From: Corynebacterium confusum
Lineage (GTDB): Bacteria; Actinomycetota; Actinomycetes; Mycobacteriales; Mycobacteriaceae
NCBI RefSeq assembly: GCF_030408715.1
Contig: NZ_CP047202.1
Location: 186,001 to 250,000 of the forward strand
DNA: 64,000 nucleotides
Reading direction: 5' to 3'
Notes under the pieces: model-generated
The model's database searches: none
Told to the model about the DNA's origin: nothing
Seen by the model: only the letters and a program-made list of their open reading frames with translations
Translations under genes and position numbers: made by a program
Shown: positions 44,107 to 53,385 of the stretch, piece by piece
How the letters are laid out: every line of letters starts with the position of its first letter
Numbering within the stretch: position 1 is the first letter of the stretch

Positions 44107-47100
44107 GTGGCAGAAGCTTCCGACACGTCGGGCAAGACCCTGGTCATCGTAGAGTCGGCGACCAAGGCGAAAAAGATCCAGCCGTATTTGGGCGACGACT
44201 ACATAGTCGAAGCCTCGGTTGGTCACATCCGGGATCTTCCCCGCGGGGCGTCAGACGTACCGTCGAAATACAAGAAGGAGTCTTGGGCGCGCTTGGGCGT
44301 GAACCCGGAGGACGACTTCACGCCGCTGTACGTGATCAGCGCTGACAAAAAGAAGAAGGTCGCGGACCTCAAAGCCAAGCTGAAGCAGTGCGATCAGCTC
44401 TTCCTCGCAACAGACCCCGACCGCGAGGGCGAGGCCATCGCCTGGCACCTGCTCGAGGTGCTCAAGCCCAAGGTGCCGGTGCGCCGCATGGTCTTCAACG
44501 AGATCACTAAGTCCGCCATCCTGGAGGCGGCTGAAAACACCCGCGAGCTGGACGAGAACCTCATCGATGCCCAGGAGACCCGACGCATCCTGGACCGCCT
44601 CTACGGCTACGAGGTCTCCCCGGTGCTGTGGAAGAAGGTCATGCCGCGCCTGTCGGCCGGCCGCGTGCAGTCGGTGGCCACCCGCGTCATCGTCGAGCGC
44701 GAACGCGAGCGCATGGCGTTCATCGCCGCCGACTACTGGGATCTGGCCGCCGATCTGGACACCGGCAACAGCGGATCCGAGGAGCCGCGGACCTTCTCCG
44801 CCCGCCTGGCGGCCGTCGATGGCCAGCGCGTGGCCGTCGGCCGCGACTTCGACGACCGCGGGCGCGTCAAGAACGACGACGTCGTGGTGTTGGGCCAGGA
44901 GCAGGCCGAGGCCCTGGCCGACGGGCTGAGCGGCCAGTCGGTGAGCGTGGCCAGCGTGGAGCACAAACCCTATACCCGCAAGCCCTACCCGCCGTTTATG
45001 ACCTCGACCCTGCAGCAGGAGGCGGGTCGGCGCCTGCACTTCACGTCGGAGCGCACCATGCGCATTGCGCAGCGCCTCTACGAAAACGGTCACATCACCT
45101 ATATGCGTACCGACTCCACCTCGCTGTCCAAGCAGGGGCTGAACGCGGCCCGCAACGCCGCGACCAGCATCTACGGCCAGGAATACGTCGCCAGCTCCCC
45201 GCGCGTTTATGACCGCAAGGTCAAAAACTCCCAGGAGGCCCACGAGGCCATCCGCCCGGCCGGCGAGTCCTTCGCCACCCCGGGGCAGCTATCCGGCCAG
45301 CTGGACGCGGAGGAGTTCCGCCTCTACGACCTCATCTGGAAGCGCACCGTCGCCTGCCAGATGGAGGACGCCAAGGGCACCTCCATGAAGGTCACGGTGG
45401 CCGGCACGGCCGCCACCGGCAACGAGGTGGACTTCACTGCCACCGGCCGCACGATCACCTTCCCGGGCTTCCTGAAGGCCTACGAGGACCCGAGCAACCC
45501 GGGCAAGGGAGGCAAGAACGGCAAGAATGACAAGGACGATGCCAGCAAGCGCCTGCCCCAGCTGCGTGAAGGCCAGGGGCTGACCATCGCCGATCTCAAG
45601 GCCGAGGGCCACTCGACCAACCCGCCGGCCCGCTACACCGAGGCCAGCCTGGTCAAAAAAATGGAGGACCTGGGCATCGGCCGCCCGTCGACGTACGCGT
45701 CCATCATCAAGACCATCCAGGACCGCGGCTACGTGGTCTCCCGCGGCAACGCCCTGGTGCCCAGCTGGGTGGCGTTTGCGGTCACCGGGCTGCTGGAGAA
45801 CAACTTCACCGAGCTGGTGGACTACGACTTCACCTCCTCGATGGAGGACGAGCTGGACGCCATCGCGGCTGGCAACCAGGACCGCACCCAGTGGCTGAAG
45901 GACTTCTACTTCGGCAACGCGCAGGTGGGCCAGCAGAAGGCGGCATCGGTGGCGCGCCACGGCGGCCTGAAGTCGCTCATCGACGTCAACCTGGAGCAGA
46001 TCGATGCCCGCCAGGTCAACTCCCTGAAGCTCTACACCGACTCCGAGGGCCGGGACGTGGTGGTCCGCGTGGGCCGCTACGGCCCGTACATCGAGCGCGT
46101 TATCGGCCGCGACGAGGAGACCGGGGAGCCGGTCTATCAGCGCGCCAACCTCTCGGAGACCACCACCCCGGACGAGCTGACCGAGCAGCTGGCCGAGAAG
46201 CTGTTCGCCACCCCGCAGGGCGGCCGTGAGCTGGGCGAGAACCCGGCCAACGGCCGTATGGTGGTGGCGAAGGAGGGTCGCTTCGGCCCGTACGTGACCG
46301 AGGTGGTCCGTGACGACGAGCGCGCCACCGCGGAGGCGGAGGCCGAGGAGGTTGTCGCCAAGGAGCGCGCCGAGGAGGACGCGCAGCGTGCGGCCGAGGG
46401 CAAGCGCGCCAAGAACTGGGAGACCAAGACCGCGGCCAAGCAGAAGGAAAAGCGGGTAGCCCAGTACATCGACGAGAAGCTGAAGCCGGGCACGGCCTCG
46501 CTGTTTAGCTCGATGGAGCCGTCTGAGGTCACCCTGGACGAGGCCCTCAAGCTGCTGTCGCTGCCCCGCGAGGTGGGCGTGGACCCGTCCGACGGGGAGA
46601 TCATCACGGCCCAGAACGGCCGTTACGGCCCCTACCTGAAGAAGGGAACGGATTCTAGGTCGCTTGCCAACGAGGAGCAGATCTTCAGCATCACCCTGGA
46701 CGAGGCCCGCCGCATCTACGCGGAGCCGAAGCGCCGGGGCCGCCAGGCCGCGCAGCCGCCGCTGAAGCAACTGGGCGACAACGACGTCTCCGGAAAGCCG
46801 ATGACGGTCAAGGACGGCCGCTTCGGCCCCTACGTCACCGACGGGACCACCAACGCCTCCCTGCGCAAGGGCGATAAGCCCGAGGCCATGACCGACGCGC
46901 GCGCCAACGAGCTGCTCTCGGAGCGCCGAGCCAAGGAGGCCGCCAACGGCGGTTCCAAGGCCAGCAAGAAGGCGGGCAAGAAGACGAGCAAGAAGTCGAC
47001 TAAGAAGTCGACGAAAAAGACGGCCAAGAAGTCGACGAAGAAATCGACCAAGAAGGCCGGCAAGAAGTCCACGACGAAGACGGCCAAGAAGCCGTCGCCG

Positions 47101-47145
47101 GGCACTAAGAACGTGGTGAAGGCGGGTTCTCGCCGGTCGAAGTAG
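44107..47145 (+). CDS. topA: DNA topoisomerase I
   Basis: 1012 residues. Toprim domain starts LVIVESATKAKKIQPYLG and contains ATDPDREGEAIAWH; catalytic Tyr332 is in ITYMRTDSTSLS. Instead of zinc fingers the C-terminal half has repeated GRFGPYV / GRYGPY modules (about residues 655, 725, 840, 905), the actinobacterial type. The last ~55 residues are Lys-rich (KKSTKKSTKK repeats) and should bind DNA during strand passage. It relaxes negative supercoils. The final 41 bp overlap the 3' end of the opposite-strand DUF418 gene. Confidence 0.95.
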   Translation: MAEASDTSGKTLVIVESATKAKKIQPYLGDDYIVEASVGHIRDLPRGASDVPSKYKKESWARLGVNPEDDFTPLYVISADKKKKVADLKAKLKQCDQLFLATDPDREGEAIAWHLLEVLKPKVPVRRMVFNEITKSAILEAAENTRELDENLIDAQETRRILDRLYGYEVSPVLWKKVMPRLSAGRVQSVATRVIVERERERMAFIAADYWDLAADLDTGNSGSEEPRTFSARLAAVDGQRVAVGRDFDDRGRVKNDDVVVLGQEQAEALADGLSGQSVSVASVEHKPYTRKPYPPFMTSTLQQEAGRRLHFTSERTMRIAQRLYENGHITYMRTDSTSLSKQGLNAARNAATSIYGQEYVASSPRVYDRKVKNSQEAHEAIRPAGESFATPGQLSGQLDAEEFRLYDLIWKRTVACQMEDAKGTSMKVTVAGTAATGNEVDFTATGRTITFPGFLKAYEDPSNPGKGGKNGKNDKDDASKRLPQLREGQGLTIADLKAEGHSTNPPARYTEASLVKKMEDLGIGRPSTYASIIKTIQDRGYVVSRGNALVPSWVAFAVTGLLENNFTELVDYDFTSSMEDELDAIAAGNQDRTQWLKDFYFGNAQVGQQKAASVARHGGLKSLIDVNLEQIDARQVNSLKLYTDSEGRDVVVRVGRYGPYIERVIGRDEETGEPVYQRANLSETTTPDELTEQLAEKLFATPQGGRELGENPANGRMVVAKEGRFGPYVTEVVRDDERATAEAEAEEVVAKERAEEDAQRAAEGKRAKNWETKTAAKQKEKRVAQYIDEKLKPGTASLFSSMEPSEVTLDEALKLLSLPREVGVDPSDGEIITAQNGRYGPYLKKGTDSRSLANEEQIFSITLDEARRIYAEPKRRGRQAAQPPLKQLGDNDVSGKPMTVKDGRFGPYVTDGTTNASLRKGDKPEAMTDARANELLSERRAKEAANGGSKASKKAGKKTSKKSTKKSTKKTAKKSTKKSTKKAGKKSTTKTAKKPSPGTKNVVKAGSRRSK

Positions 47146-48409
47146 GCGCGTCGGCCGCGTCAGGCGTGCCGGGCTCCAGCGGCGTGCGGTACTTGGCCGG
47201 CAGCTCGGCCCGTCGGGTCGGTCCGTAGGCCAGGCGCCGGTGGGTCCATTCCAGTGGGCCGGGGGCGCCCAGCGCCTCTAAAGCGCAAGCCAGCACCAGG
47301 GTGATAAGCCAGGTGATAAAGGCCAGGCCCAGCATCTGGGCGGCGCTAAAGTCGGCGCCGATACCGGCGGTGAACGGGAAGACTAGGGCCAGCAGGATGA
47401 CAGACTGCAGGACGTAGCCGCTCATCGAGCGCTTGCCCAGGGCGCTAAACGGCCACAGCCACCGTGGCATCGCCGCGCCGGCGGAGACCGCCTTTTGCAC
47501 CGGGTTGAGTACGAGTGCGACCGCGGCGAGGATGCCGGGCCCGCTCAGGATGCCGACGGTGAAGTTGAGGGCCACAAAGACCGGGGTGAGGTTGTCGGGC
47601 AGCACCCCGATGGCGCACAGCCCCCAGGGCAGGCCGATGAGCGCCACGACGGCGGCGGCGATGCCGGTCCAGGCCAGCAGGGTCCCGCGGTGGGCGTCGA
47701 CGTCGGCGAGCACGCCCCGGCGGGCCCAGACGAAGCCGACCAGCATCACCGGCAGGTACATCAGCATAAACAGCGGGGATACGATCAGCTGGCCCATCAT
47801 CACGATGAAATTCTCGCCCAGCATGCCGAGGAAGGTCTCGGCCGGGGCCGTTGCCCCCGTGCTGAAGGGATCGGCGCCGGCAAAATCGTCGCGCAACCAG
47901 GCCGCCAGGGCGGCGATGGCTGCCCCGCCGACGCTGACCAGCCCGAGCAGGCCGTAGGCGATGCGCAGCAAGGCCTTGTCGGTCAGGGACAGCAGGCAGG
48001 CGATGAGGATCCCGCACAAGCCGTAGAACATCATGATGTCGCCGCTGAACAGGAAGATGCCGTGGGCCAGCCCGAAGGCGGCCAAGAGGCCGTAGCGCTT
48101 GACGATGACGGACCGGGCAGCCGGCAGCGGGAAGCCGCGGCGCCACAGGCTCATGGTGATAAGGCCTACGCCGAAGCCCAGCAGGGTGGAAAACATCGGC
48201 AGCCCGCGGTCGTGGGCGAACATCGCGGCAAACAGCGCCGCGGCCTTATCGGCCGTGCTGTCGCCGGCGATGCCGCCGAACATCCCCGCCGGCCCGGTCC
48301 CGTGGACCAGCCAGGCGGTGGACATGTTGGCGATGCAGATTCCCAGCAGGGCCAGCCCGCGGGCGATGTCGGGCACGACCATGCGGGGCCTATGAGTCGG
48401 TTGAGTCAT
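47105..48409 (-). CDS. DUF418 family membrane protein
   Basis: 434 residues with about ten hydrophobic helices. It begins RMVVPDIARGLALLGICIANMS, typical for this YeiB-like family, and contains the C-terminal signature GKRSMSGYVLQSVILL and GPLEWTHRRLAYG. The last ~35 residues are hydrophilic. Function unknown; relatives are tied to acyl transfer or export. ATG 48409 follows TATCTT by 7 nt. The stop lies inside topA, giving a 41-bp tail-to-tail coding overlap, so 13 codons use the complement of the topA end. Confidence 0.8.
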   Translation of the reverse strand: MTQPTHRPRMVVPDIARGLALLGICIANMSTAWLVHGTGPAGMFGGIAGDSTADKAAALFAAMFAHDRGLPMFSTLLGFGVGLITMSLWRRGFPLPAARSVIVKRYGLLAAFGLAHGIFLFSGDIMMFYGLCGILIACLLSLTDKALLRIAYGLLGLVSVGGAAIAALAAWLRDDFAGADPFSTGATAPAETFLGMLGENFIVMMGQLIVSPLFMLMYLPVMLVGFVWARRGVLADVDAHRGTLLAWTGIAAAVVALIGLPWGLCAIGVLPDNLTPVFVALNFTVGILSGPGILAAVALVLNPVQKAVSAGAAMPRWLWPFSALGKRSMSGYVLQSVILLALVFPFTAGIGADFSAAQMLGLAFITWLITLVLACALEALGAPGPLEWTHRRLAYGPTRRAELPAKYRTPLEPGTPDAADAPTSTGENPPSPRS

Positions 48410-48517
48410 GTCTAAAAAGATAACTTAACGGCCCCGGCCGCGCAGGCATCGGTCGCCGGCGCTCCTTCCCGGCCGGTGTTGCGGGCCGCTGTTACTGCGC
48501 GGGGCTACGGCCCGCCG

Positions 48518-50050
48518 CTACTGCTCAGCGCGGTCGGCCAGGGTGGCGCGGATGGGCCGGGCCAGCTGGGTCATGCGGCGGCGCCCGCGCAGCTCGATGG
48601 ACTTCATGAAGGTCCAGCGGGCCTGCTCCGCCTCGTTGGCGGTGCGCAGGGTCGAGGCGTTGGTCAGCACACGGCCCGGGGTGTCCTTGGCCAGCTCGGT
48701 CAGGCGGGCGGCCTCGTTGACGGCGTCGCCGATGACGGTGTATTCGAAGCGATCGGCGCCGCCGATGTGGCCGGCGACCACGTGCCCGGCGGCCACCCCA
48801 ATGCCGGCCTGCAGCTCCAGGTTGCGCAGCTCCTGGCGCAGCTCGCGGGCCGCCTGCAGCGCCATCGAGGTCGAGTCGTTGACGTTGATGGGGGCGCCGA
48901 AGACCGCCAAGGCCGCGTCGCCCTGGAACTTATTGATGATGCCGTGGTTGTGGTGCACCACCGTCACGACGTGCTCGAAGAACTTGTTGAGCTCCTCGAC
49001 GACGTTTTCCGGGGTGTGGTTGACCGCGAAGGTGGTCGACCCGATGACATCGATGAACAGCACGGCGACCTTGCGGTCCTCGCCGCCCAGCTCCGGGCTT
49101 TCCTCCAGGGCGCGTTGGGCGACCTCGGAGCCGACGTACTGGCCGAAGATGTCGCGCACTCGCTGGCGCTCCCGCAGGCCCTTCATCATCTCGTTGAAGC
49201 CGGCCTGCAGCACGCCCAGCTCGGAGCCGTCGTAGATGTCCACCTCGACGTTTTGCTCGCCGCGGCGCACCCGGTTGATGGCGTCCTGGAGCTCCAGGAT
49301 GGGATCGACCACGCTCATGATGGCGAAGGAGGTGCCGATGAAGCCGGTGCCCATCGCCGTGATCGCCAGGACCAGGATGGCGGGGATGAGGTCGTCAGCA
49401 TCGGAAGTAAAAAAGCCGGAGCGCTGCCCCAGCAGGAGCAGGACGATGCCCAGCATGGGCACGCCCGCCGTCATCGCCCAGGAGGCGGTCAGGCGGGTCT
49501 TGATGGGCGGCTCCAGGGAGGAGTCCTCGAAGCGGCGGGCCAGGGCGTTGGCGGCGACGGGGCGGACTAGGCGCTCGGCCTGCAGGTAGGTCAGCAGGAC
49601 CACGACCATGCCGGCCAGGATGGTGGACAGCCCCACCACCAGCCCCAGGCGGCCGTCGACGGAACTGGTCAAAATTACCGAAATGACGATGCCGATGGCC
49701 CAGACCACGGCCGCCACTCCGGCCTGGTAGACGGGGATGCGCAGCACCAGGTTGCGTACCATGTTCGGATCGTGCGCGTTCGGGTTGCGCTGCCAGTCCA
49801 GCACAGGCCTAAACAGCAGCAGGGTCACGGCGATGCCGACGATGACCGCGAATACCACGTAGAGCACGCCGATCCAGGCCAAGCCCGGCACGCTCTCCTT
49901 GAATTTGGAGATCTCCGGCATGGGCAGGAATACCGCGACGAACATCATGATGGCCACGGCCCCGATGATGTTGGCCCCGAGGACGACGGCGGCATAGATC
50001 GGCCACTGGGTCTCCAGTAACCATCGCAGTCTCCGCACAGTAGAGCTCAT
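48518..50050 (-). CDS. cyaB: Membrane adenylate cyclase, class III
   Basis: 510 residues. About six membrane helices in the first 245 residues, a HAMP domain (245-297) and a class III catalytic domain (about 325-490). Metal-binding Asp334 is in VLFIDVIGST, Asp378 in FQGDAALAVFGAP, and Lys374 marks ATP over GTP. This is the layout of C. glutamicum CyaB, which makes the cAMP sensed by GlxR; glxR is 20 kb away in the same window. ATG follows TAGAGT by 8 nt. Divergent from holB. Confidence 0.92.
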   Translation of the reverse strand: MSSTVRRLRWLLETQWPIYAAVVLGANIIGAVAIMMFVAVFLPMPEISKFKESVPGLAWIGVLYVVFAVIVGIAVTLLLFRPVLDWQRNPNAHDPNMVRNLVLRIPVYQAGVAAVVWAIGIVISVILTSSVDGRLGLVVGLSTILAGMVVVLLTYLQAERLVRPVAANALARRFEDSSLEPPIKTRLTASWAMTAGVPMLGIVLLLLGQRSGFFTSDADDLIPAILVLAITAMGTGFIGTSFAIMSVVDPILELQDAINRVRRGEQNVEVDIYDGSELGVLQAGFNEMMKGLRERQRVRDIFGQYVGSEVAQRALEESPELGGEDRKVAVLFIDVIGSTTFAVNHTPENVVEELNKFFEHVVTVVHHNHGIINKFQGDAALAVFGAPINVNDSTSMALQAARELRQELRNLELQAGIGVAAGHVVAGHIGGADRFEYTVIGDAVNEAARLTELAKDTPGRVLTNASTLRTANEAEQARWTFMKSIELRGRRRMTQLARPIRATLADRAEQ

Positions 50051-50104
50051 GTCTTAATACTCTAACCGCTCGCCGCCGCACTGTGGGTTAGTAGGATGGG
50101 GCGG

Positions 50105-51307
50105 GTGAGTACTCCAGATGTGGCACAGCGGTTGGCCGACACCCCCGCGGTCCGGGACACCATCCTCCGGGCGGCGGCCGGGGCTCGGGGTTTGCCCGGG
50201 GAAGACCCCCGCGCGATGAGTCATTCCTGGCTGTTCACCGGGCCTCCCGGGGCCGGCCGCTCCCAGGCGGCGCTCGCCTTTGCCGCGGCGCTGATGTGCG
50301 AGCGGGGCGAAGAGTTGGGCTGCGGCGAATGCGCGTCCTGCCGGGGCATCCTCGAGGAGGGCCGGCACACCGACTTGGTCTACCTGCGCCCCCAGGAGCT
50401 ATCGATCGCGGTGGACACGGTCCGTGACATCATCGGCCAGGCGGCCTCGCGCCCGACGGTGGCGCGCTGGCGGGTCATCATCTTCGAAAACGCCGATCGG
50501 CTCACCGACGGGGCGGCCAACGCCCTACTCAAGACGGTGGAGGAGCCCACGGCCAGCACGGTCATCGTCATGCTGGCGCCCTCGGCGGACCCGGAGGATT
50601 TCTCGCAGACCCTGCGGTCGCGCTGCCGGCACCTGTACATCCCGGCGCCGTCGACGGAGGCCATCGTGAGCCAGCTGGTGGCCGAAGGTGCCGGCGAGTC
50701 CGATGCCCGGCTGGCCGCCGTGACCTCCCTGCGGCACGTGGGCCGGGCCCGCCGCCTGGTAACCGATCCCACCGTCCAGCGGCGCCGCGCCCAGTCCATC
50801 AACCTGGCCGAGGAGGTCTTCCAGGGCGCCCAGGGCTTCCAGGCGGCCGGCGCCTTAATCAAGGCCATCGAGAAGGAGTCCAAGGAGGCCGGCGCGGAGG
50901 CCGACGAAAAGGAAAAGGCCGACCTGGAAAAGGCCTACGGGGCCGGCGGCAAGGGCAAGGGGGCGGCCAAGGCCCAGCGCGACGTGCGATCGGCGGTCAA
51001 GGATCTGGAAAAGATCCAGAAGAAGCGGGCCACCCGCCGGGTGCGGGACCTGCTGGACCTGGCGCTGGTGGATCTGGCCGGCATCTACCGCGACGCGCTC
51101 ATGCTGCGGGTGGGCGCCGATGTGGAGATGACCCACCCGGACTTTTCCGGTCTGGCCCAGGAGCTGGCCCAGCGCGTCGGGGAGGAAGGGCTGGTCGCCT
51201 GCCAGGAGGCGATCGTGACCTGCCGCAACCACATCGCCGTCAACGTCGCCCCCGGCACCGCCTTCGACGGGCTGGTCGGCCGCCTGCGCCGCGCCTGCGG
51301 GACCTGA
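50105..51307 (+). CDS. holB: DNA polymerase III subunit delta'
   Basis: 400 residues from GTG 50105, which lies 7 nt after TAGGAT; an in-frame ATG at 50096 overlaps that hexamer. The AAA+ fold has a degenerate loop GPPGAGRSQAAL, the zinc cysteines in CGECASCRG, IIFENADRLTDGAANALLKTVEEP and the sensor LRSRCRHLY. A charged Lys/Glu/Gly/Ala insert (about 262-300) separates the collar domain. Delta' opens the sliding clamp as part of the loader with DnaX and delta. Confidence 0.9.
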   Translation: MSTPDVAQRLADTPAVRDTILRAAAGARGLPGEDPRAMSHSWLFTGPPGAGRSQAALAFAAALMCERGEELGCGECASCRGILEEGRHTDLVYLRPQELSIAVDTVRDIIGQAASRPTVARWRVIIFENADRLTDGAANALLKTVEEPTASTVIVMLAPSADPEDFSQTLRSRCRHLYIPAPSTEAIVSQLVAEGAGESDARLAAVTSLRHVGRARRLVTDPTVQRRRAQSINLAEEVFQGAQGFQAAGALIKAIEKESKEAGAEADEKEKADLEKAYGAGGKGKGAAKAQRDVRSAVKDLEKIQKKRATRRVRDLLDLALVDLAGIYRDALMLRVGADVEMTHPDFSGLAQELAQRVGEEGLVACQEAIVTCRNHIAVNVAPGTAFDGLVGRLRRACGT

Positions 51308-51386
51308 TACCCGACCTGATTTCTCGATTGGCTACCGGCTAGGTTAAACTTTGCGGTGCTGCACAGTACTGCTGTGGTACCAGCAG

Positions 51387-51459
51387 GCCGCTTTAGCTCA
51401 GTCGGTAGAGCGTTTCACTCGTAATGAAAAGGTCGCGAGTTCGATTCTCGCAAGCGGCT
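51387..51459 (+). tRNA. tRNA-Thr (CGU)
   Basis: Acceptor GCCGCTT pairs with AAGCGGC; discriminator T. The anticodon stem TTTCA/TGAAA encloses CTCGTAA with anticodon CGT (reads ACG). The T arm shows GAGTTCGATTCTC. CCA is not encoded. Confidence 0.95.
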
Positions 51460-51469
51460 CTCGTGAAAT

Positions 51470-51514
51470 AACCCGCCGCCTCCCTAGGTTTTCCCAGGGG
51501 GCCGGCGGGTTTTC
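51470..51514 (+). terminator. Terminator after tRNA-Thr
   Basis: AACCCGCCG (51470-51478) pairs with CGGCGGGTT (51503-51511), with an inner CCCT/AGGG pairing, followed by TTTCG. It can also serve the convergent acyl-CoA synthetase gene. Confidence 0.75.
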
Positions 51515-51542
51515 GCATGCGGCGGGCCCGACCCAGCCCGGC

Positions 51543-53198
51543 CTAGCGCGGAAGCTGGCGGGGAACGACCTTGCCGGTGGCGTTGCGCGGCAGCAGGTCC
51601 AAGAAGTGGACGTCGCGGGGCACGGAGTGATCGGCCAGGTTGGCGCGCACGAACTCGCGGATCTTGTCGGCGGTCAGTTCCTTGCCGGCGGGGGAGTCCT
51701 CCGGCACCACCCAGACGGCCACGCGGGCGAAGGTCTCCGGATCGTCGACGCCGGCGGAATGCAGCTCGCGGATGCCGTCCATGGTCTCGAGGACCTCGGT
51801 GACGGACTGGGGGTGGACGTTCTCGCCGCCCACGATGATCATGTCGTCGGCGCGGCCGACCACGTGCAGGTTGCCGTCGGCATCGACGCGCCCCAAGTCC
51901 CCGATGGAGATGAGCCCCTGGGCCTGCTTGGACTGGATGGTGGGGTTGGTGTAGCCGATAAGGGCGGTCGCGTTGGTCAGGTAGATTTCGCCCACCTCGC
52001 CGCGGGGGACCTCGTGGCCGTCGCGGTCCAGGATGCGCAGGCGGGTGCCGGAGGCCACCTGGCCGCCGATGGTGGGATTGGCGGCGACCTGTTCGGCGGT
52101 GGCGGTGGCGGCCAGGGCCAGCTCGGTGGAGCCGTAGATGTTGCACAGGATGGGGCCGAAGCGGTCGATGGTCCGCTGCACGATGGACGGGCTCAGGGCG
52201 TGCCCGGAGGAGGCGATGAAGCGCAGCGAGGAGGCATCGTAAGCGCCGTCGGGGTCGGCCTCGACCATGCGCAGGTAGAACACGGGGGACGACAGCAGCC
52301 CGTCGAGGCGGTAGCGCTGGATGTCGCGCAGGCAGGCGACCGGATCGAAAACACGGCGGGTGACGATGGTGTTGCGGGCGGCCAGCGCGATGTTCAGGCA
52401 GGCCCAGCCCCAGGCGTGGAAGATGGAGGCGGTCAGCTGGACGCGCTGATCGGCGCGCCAGGGCATGGTCGACATGATGGAGGCCACCACCACCGGTAGG
52501 GTGGGCTCGTTGCGGATGATGCCCTTCGGGATGCCCGTGGTGCCCGAGGACATCAGCACGATGTGGCCGTGGCGCGGCAGGACGGGCAGGCGCAGGTGAT
52601 CGACGCGCTCCGGGTGGCGAACGATGTCGGCCAGGCGCGGCCAGCGCCCGGACTTGTCCGCCTGCCCCGACTCGTGGGCGATGATGACGTGGGTGGTCTC
52701 GTTGACGCCGGCGGGCAGGCGATCGACGAATTCGTCGTCCATGACCAGGACGTTGATGCGGTTCTCGGCGATGACCCCGGCCAGCTGCTCGGCTGAGGAG
52801 CCGATGTTGAGCAGGAAGATGCTGCCGCCGGCCAGGCCCTTCGCGCCCAGCGGGATGATGATGCCGCGCCCGTTGCGGGCCATCACGCCCAGGCGGATCT
52901 CGTCCAGGTTGAGCGCGAGCAGGTGGCGGGCGAAGGTGCGGGCCTGGTCGCGCAGCTGGAGGTAGGTCAGGGTGCCGTCGTCGTCGATGAGCGCCAGCCG
53001 GTCGGGGCAGGCGCGGGCGCCCTGCTCGAGCTCGCGAGCCGTGGTGAAGCGGTAGCGGGCCAGGATCCCCGGGGTGGCCGCGGCGGCGCGCACCCCTCCG
53101 GCGGGGCTAACGATGCCGGTGCGCACCAGGCTGGCAGCCAGCCGCGCGAGCGCCCGGGAGTGGAAGGACAGGGAGTGGGCTGCCGAGGAGAAAGACAT
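51543..53198 (-). CDS. Acyl-CoA/acyl-AMP synthetase (ANL superfamily, FadD-like)
   Basis: 551 residues from ATG 53198, which lies 7 nt after TAGATT (minus strand). AMP-binding motifs: LMSSGTTGIPKG, CNIYGSTELA, GDLGRVDADGNL, GRADDMIIVGGENVHP, and the C-terminal catalytic Lys in RNATGKVV. It activates a carboxylic acid with ATP and probably loads it on CoA. The N-terminal helix (about 1-45) is longer than in CoA ligases and resembles FadD proteins of mycolate-containing bacteria. The substrate cannot be inferred. The neighbouring SGNH hydrolase is divergent. Confidence 0.82.
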   Translation of the reverse strand: MSFSSAAHSLSFHSRALARLAASLVRTGIVSPAGGVRAAAATPGILARYRFTTARELEQGARACPDRLALIDDDGTLTYLQLRDQARTFARHLLALNLDEIRLGVMARNGRGIIIPLGAKGLAGGSIFLLNIGSSAEQLAGVIAENRINVLVMDDEFVDRLPAGVNETTHVIIAHESGQADKSGRWPRLADIVRHPERVDHLRLPVLPRHGHIVLMSSGTTGIPKGIIRNEPTLPVVVASIMSTMPWRADQRVQLTASIFHAWGWACLNIALAARNTIVTRRVFDPVACLRDIQRYRLDGLLSSPVFYLRMVEADPDGAYDASSLRFIASSGHALSPSIVQRTIDRFGPILCNIYGSTELALAATATAEQVAANPTIGGQVASGTRLRILDRDGHEVPRGEVGEIYLTNATALIGYTNPTIQSKQAQGLISIGDLGRVDADGNLHVVGRADDMIIVGGENVHPQSVTEVLETMDGIRELHSAGVDDPETFARVAVWVVPEDSPAGKELTADKIREFVRANLADHSVPRDVHFLDLLPRNATGKVVPRQLPR

Positions 53199-53385
53199 AA
53201 ACACCAATCTAAAAGCTACGGGTCTAAATGCTACGGGGGATGACATCCGGTATATCGCCGCGGGGGTGGCCCGGCGCTACCCGCCGGTAATGCCGGGGGC
53301 GTGCGAAGCGATTAATAAGTACCGGTCGTTGTGGCTGTCAATATAGTGTATTTTTGTAGGGGAATGTAGCGGAGAAAGGAAGCTC

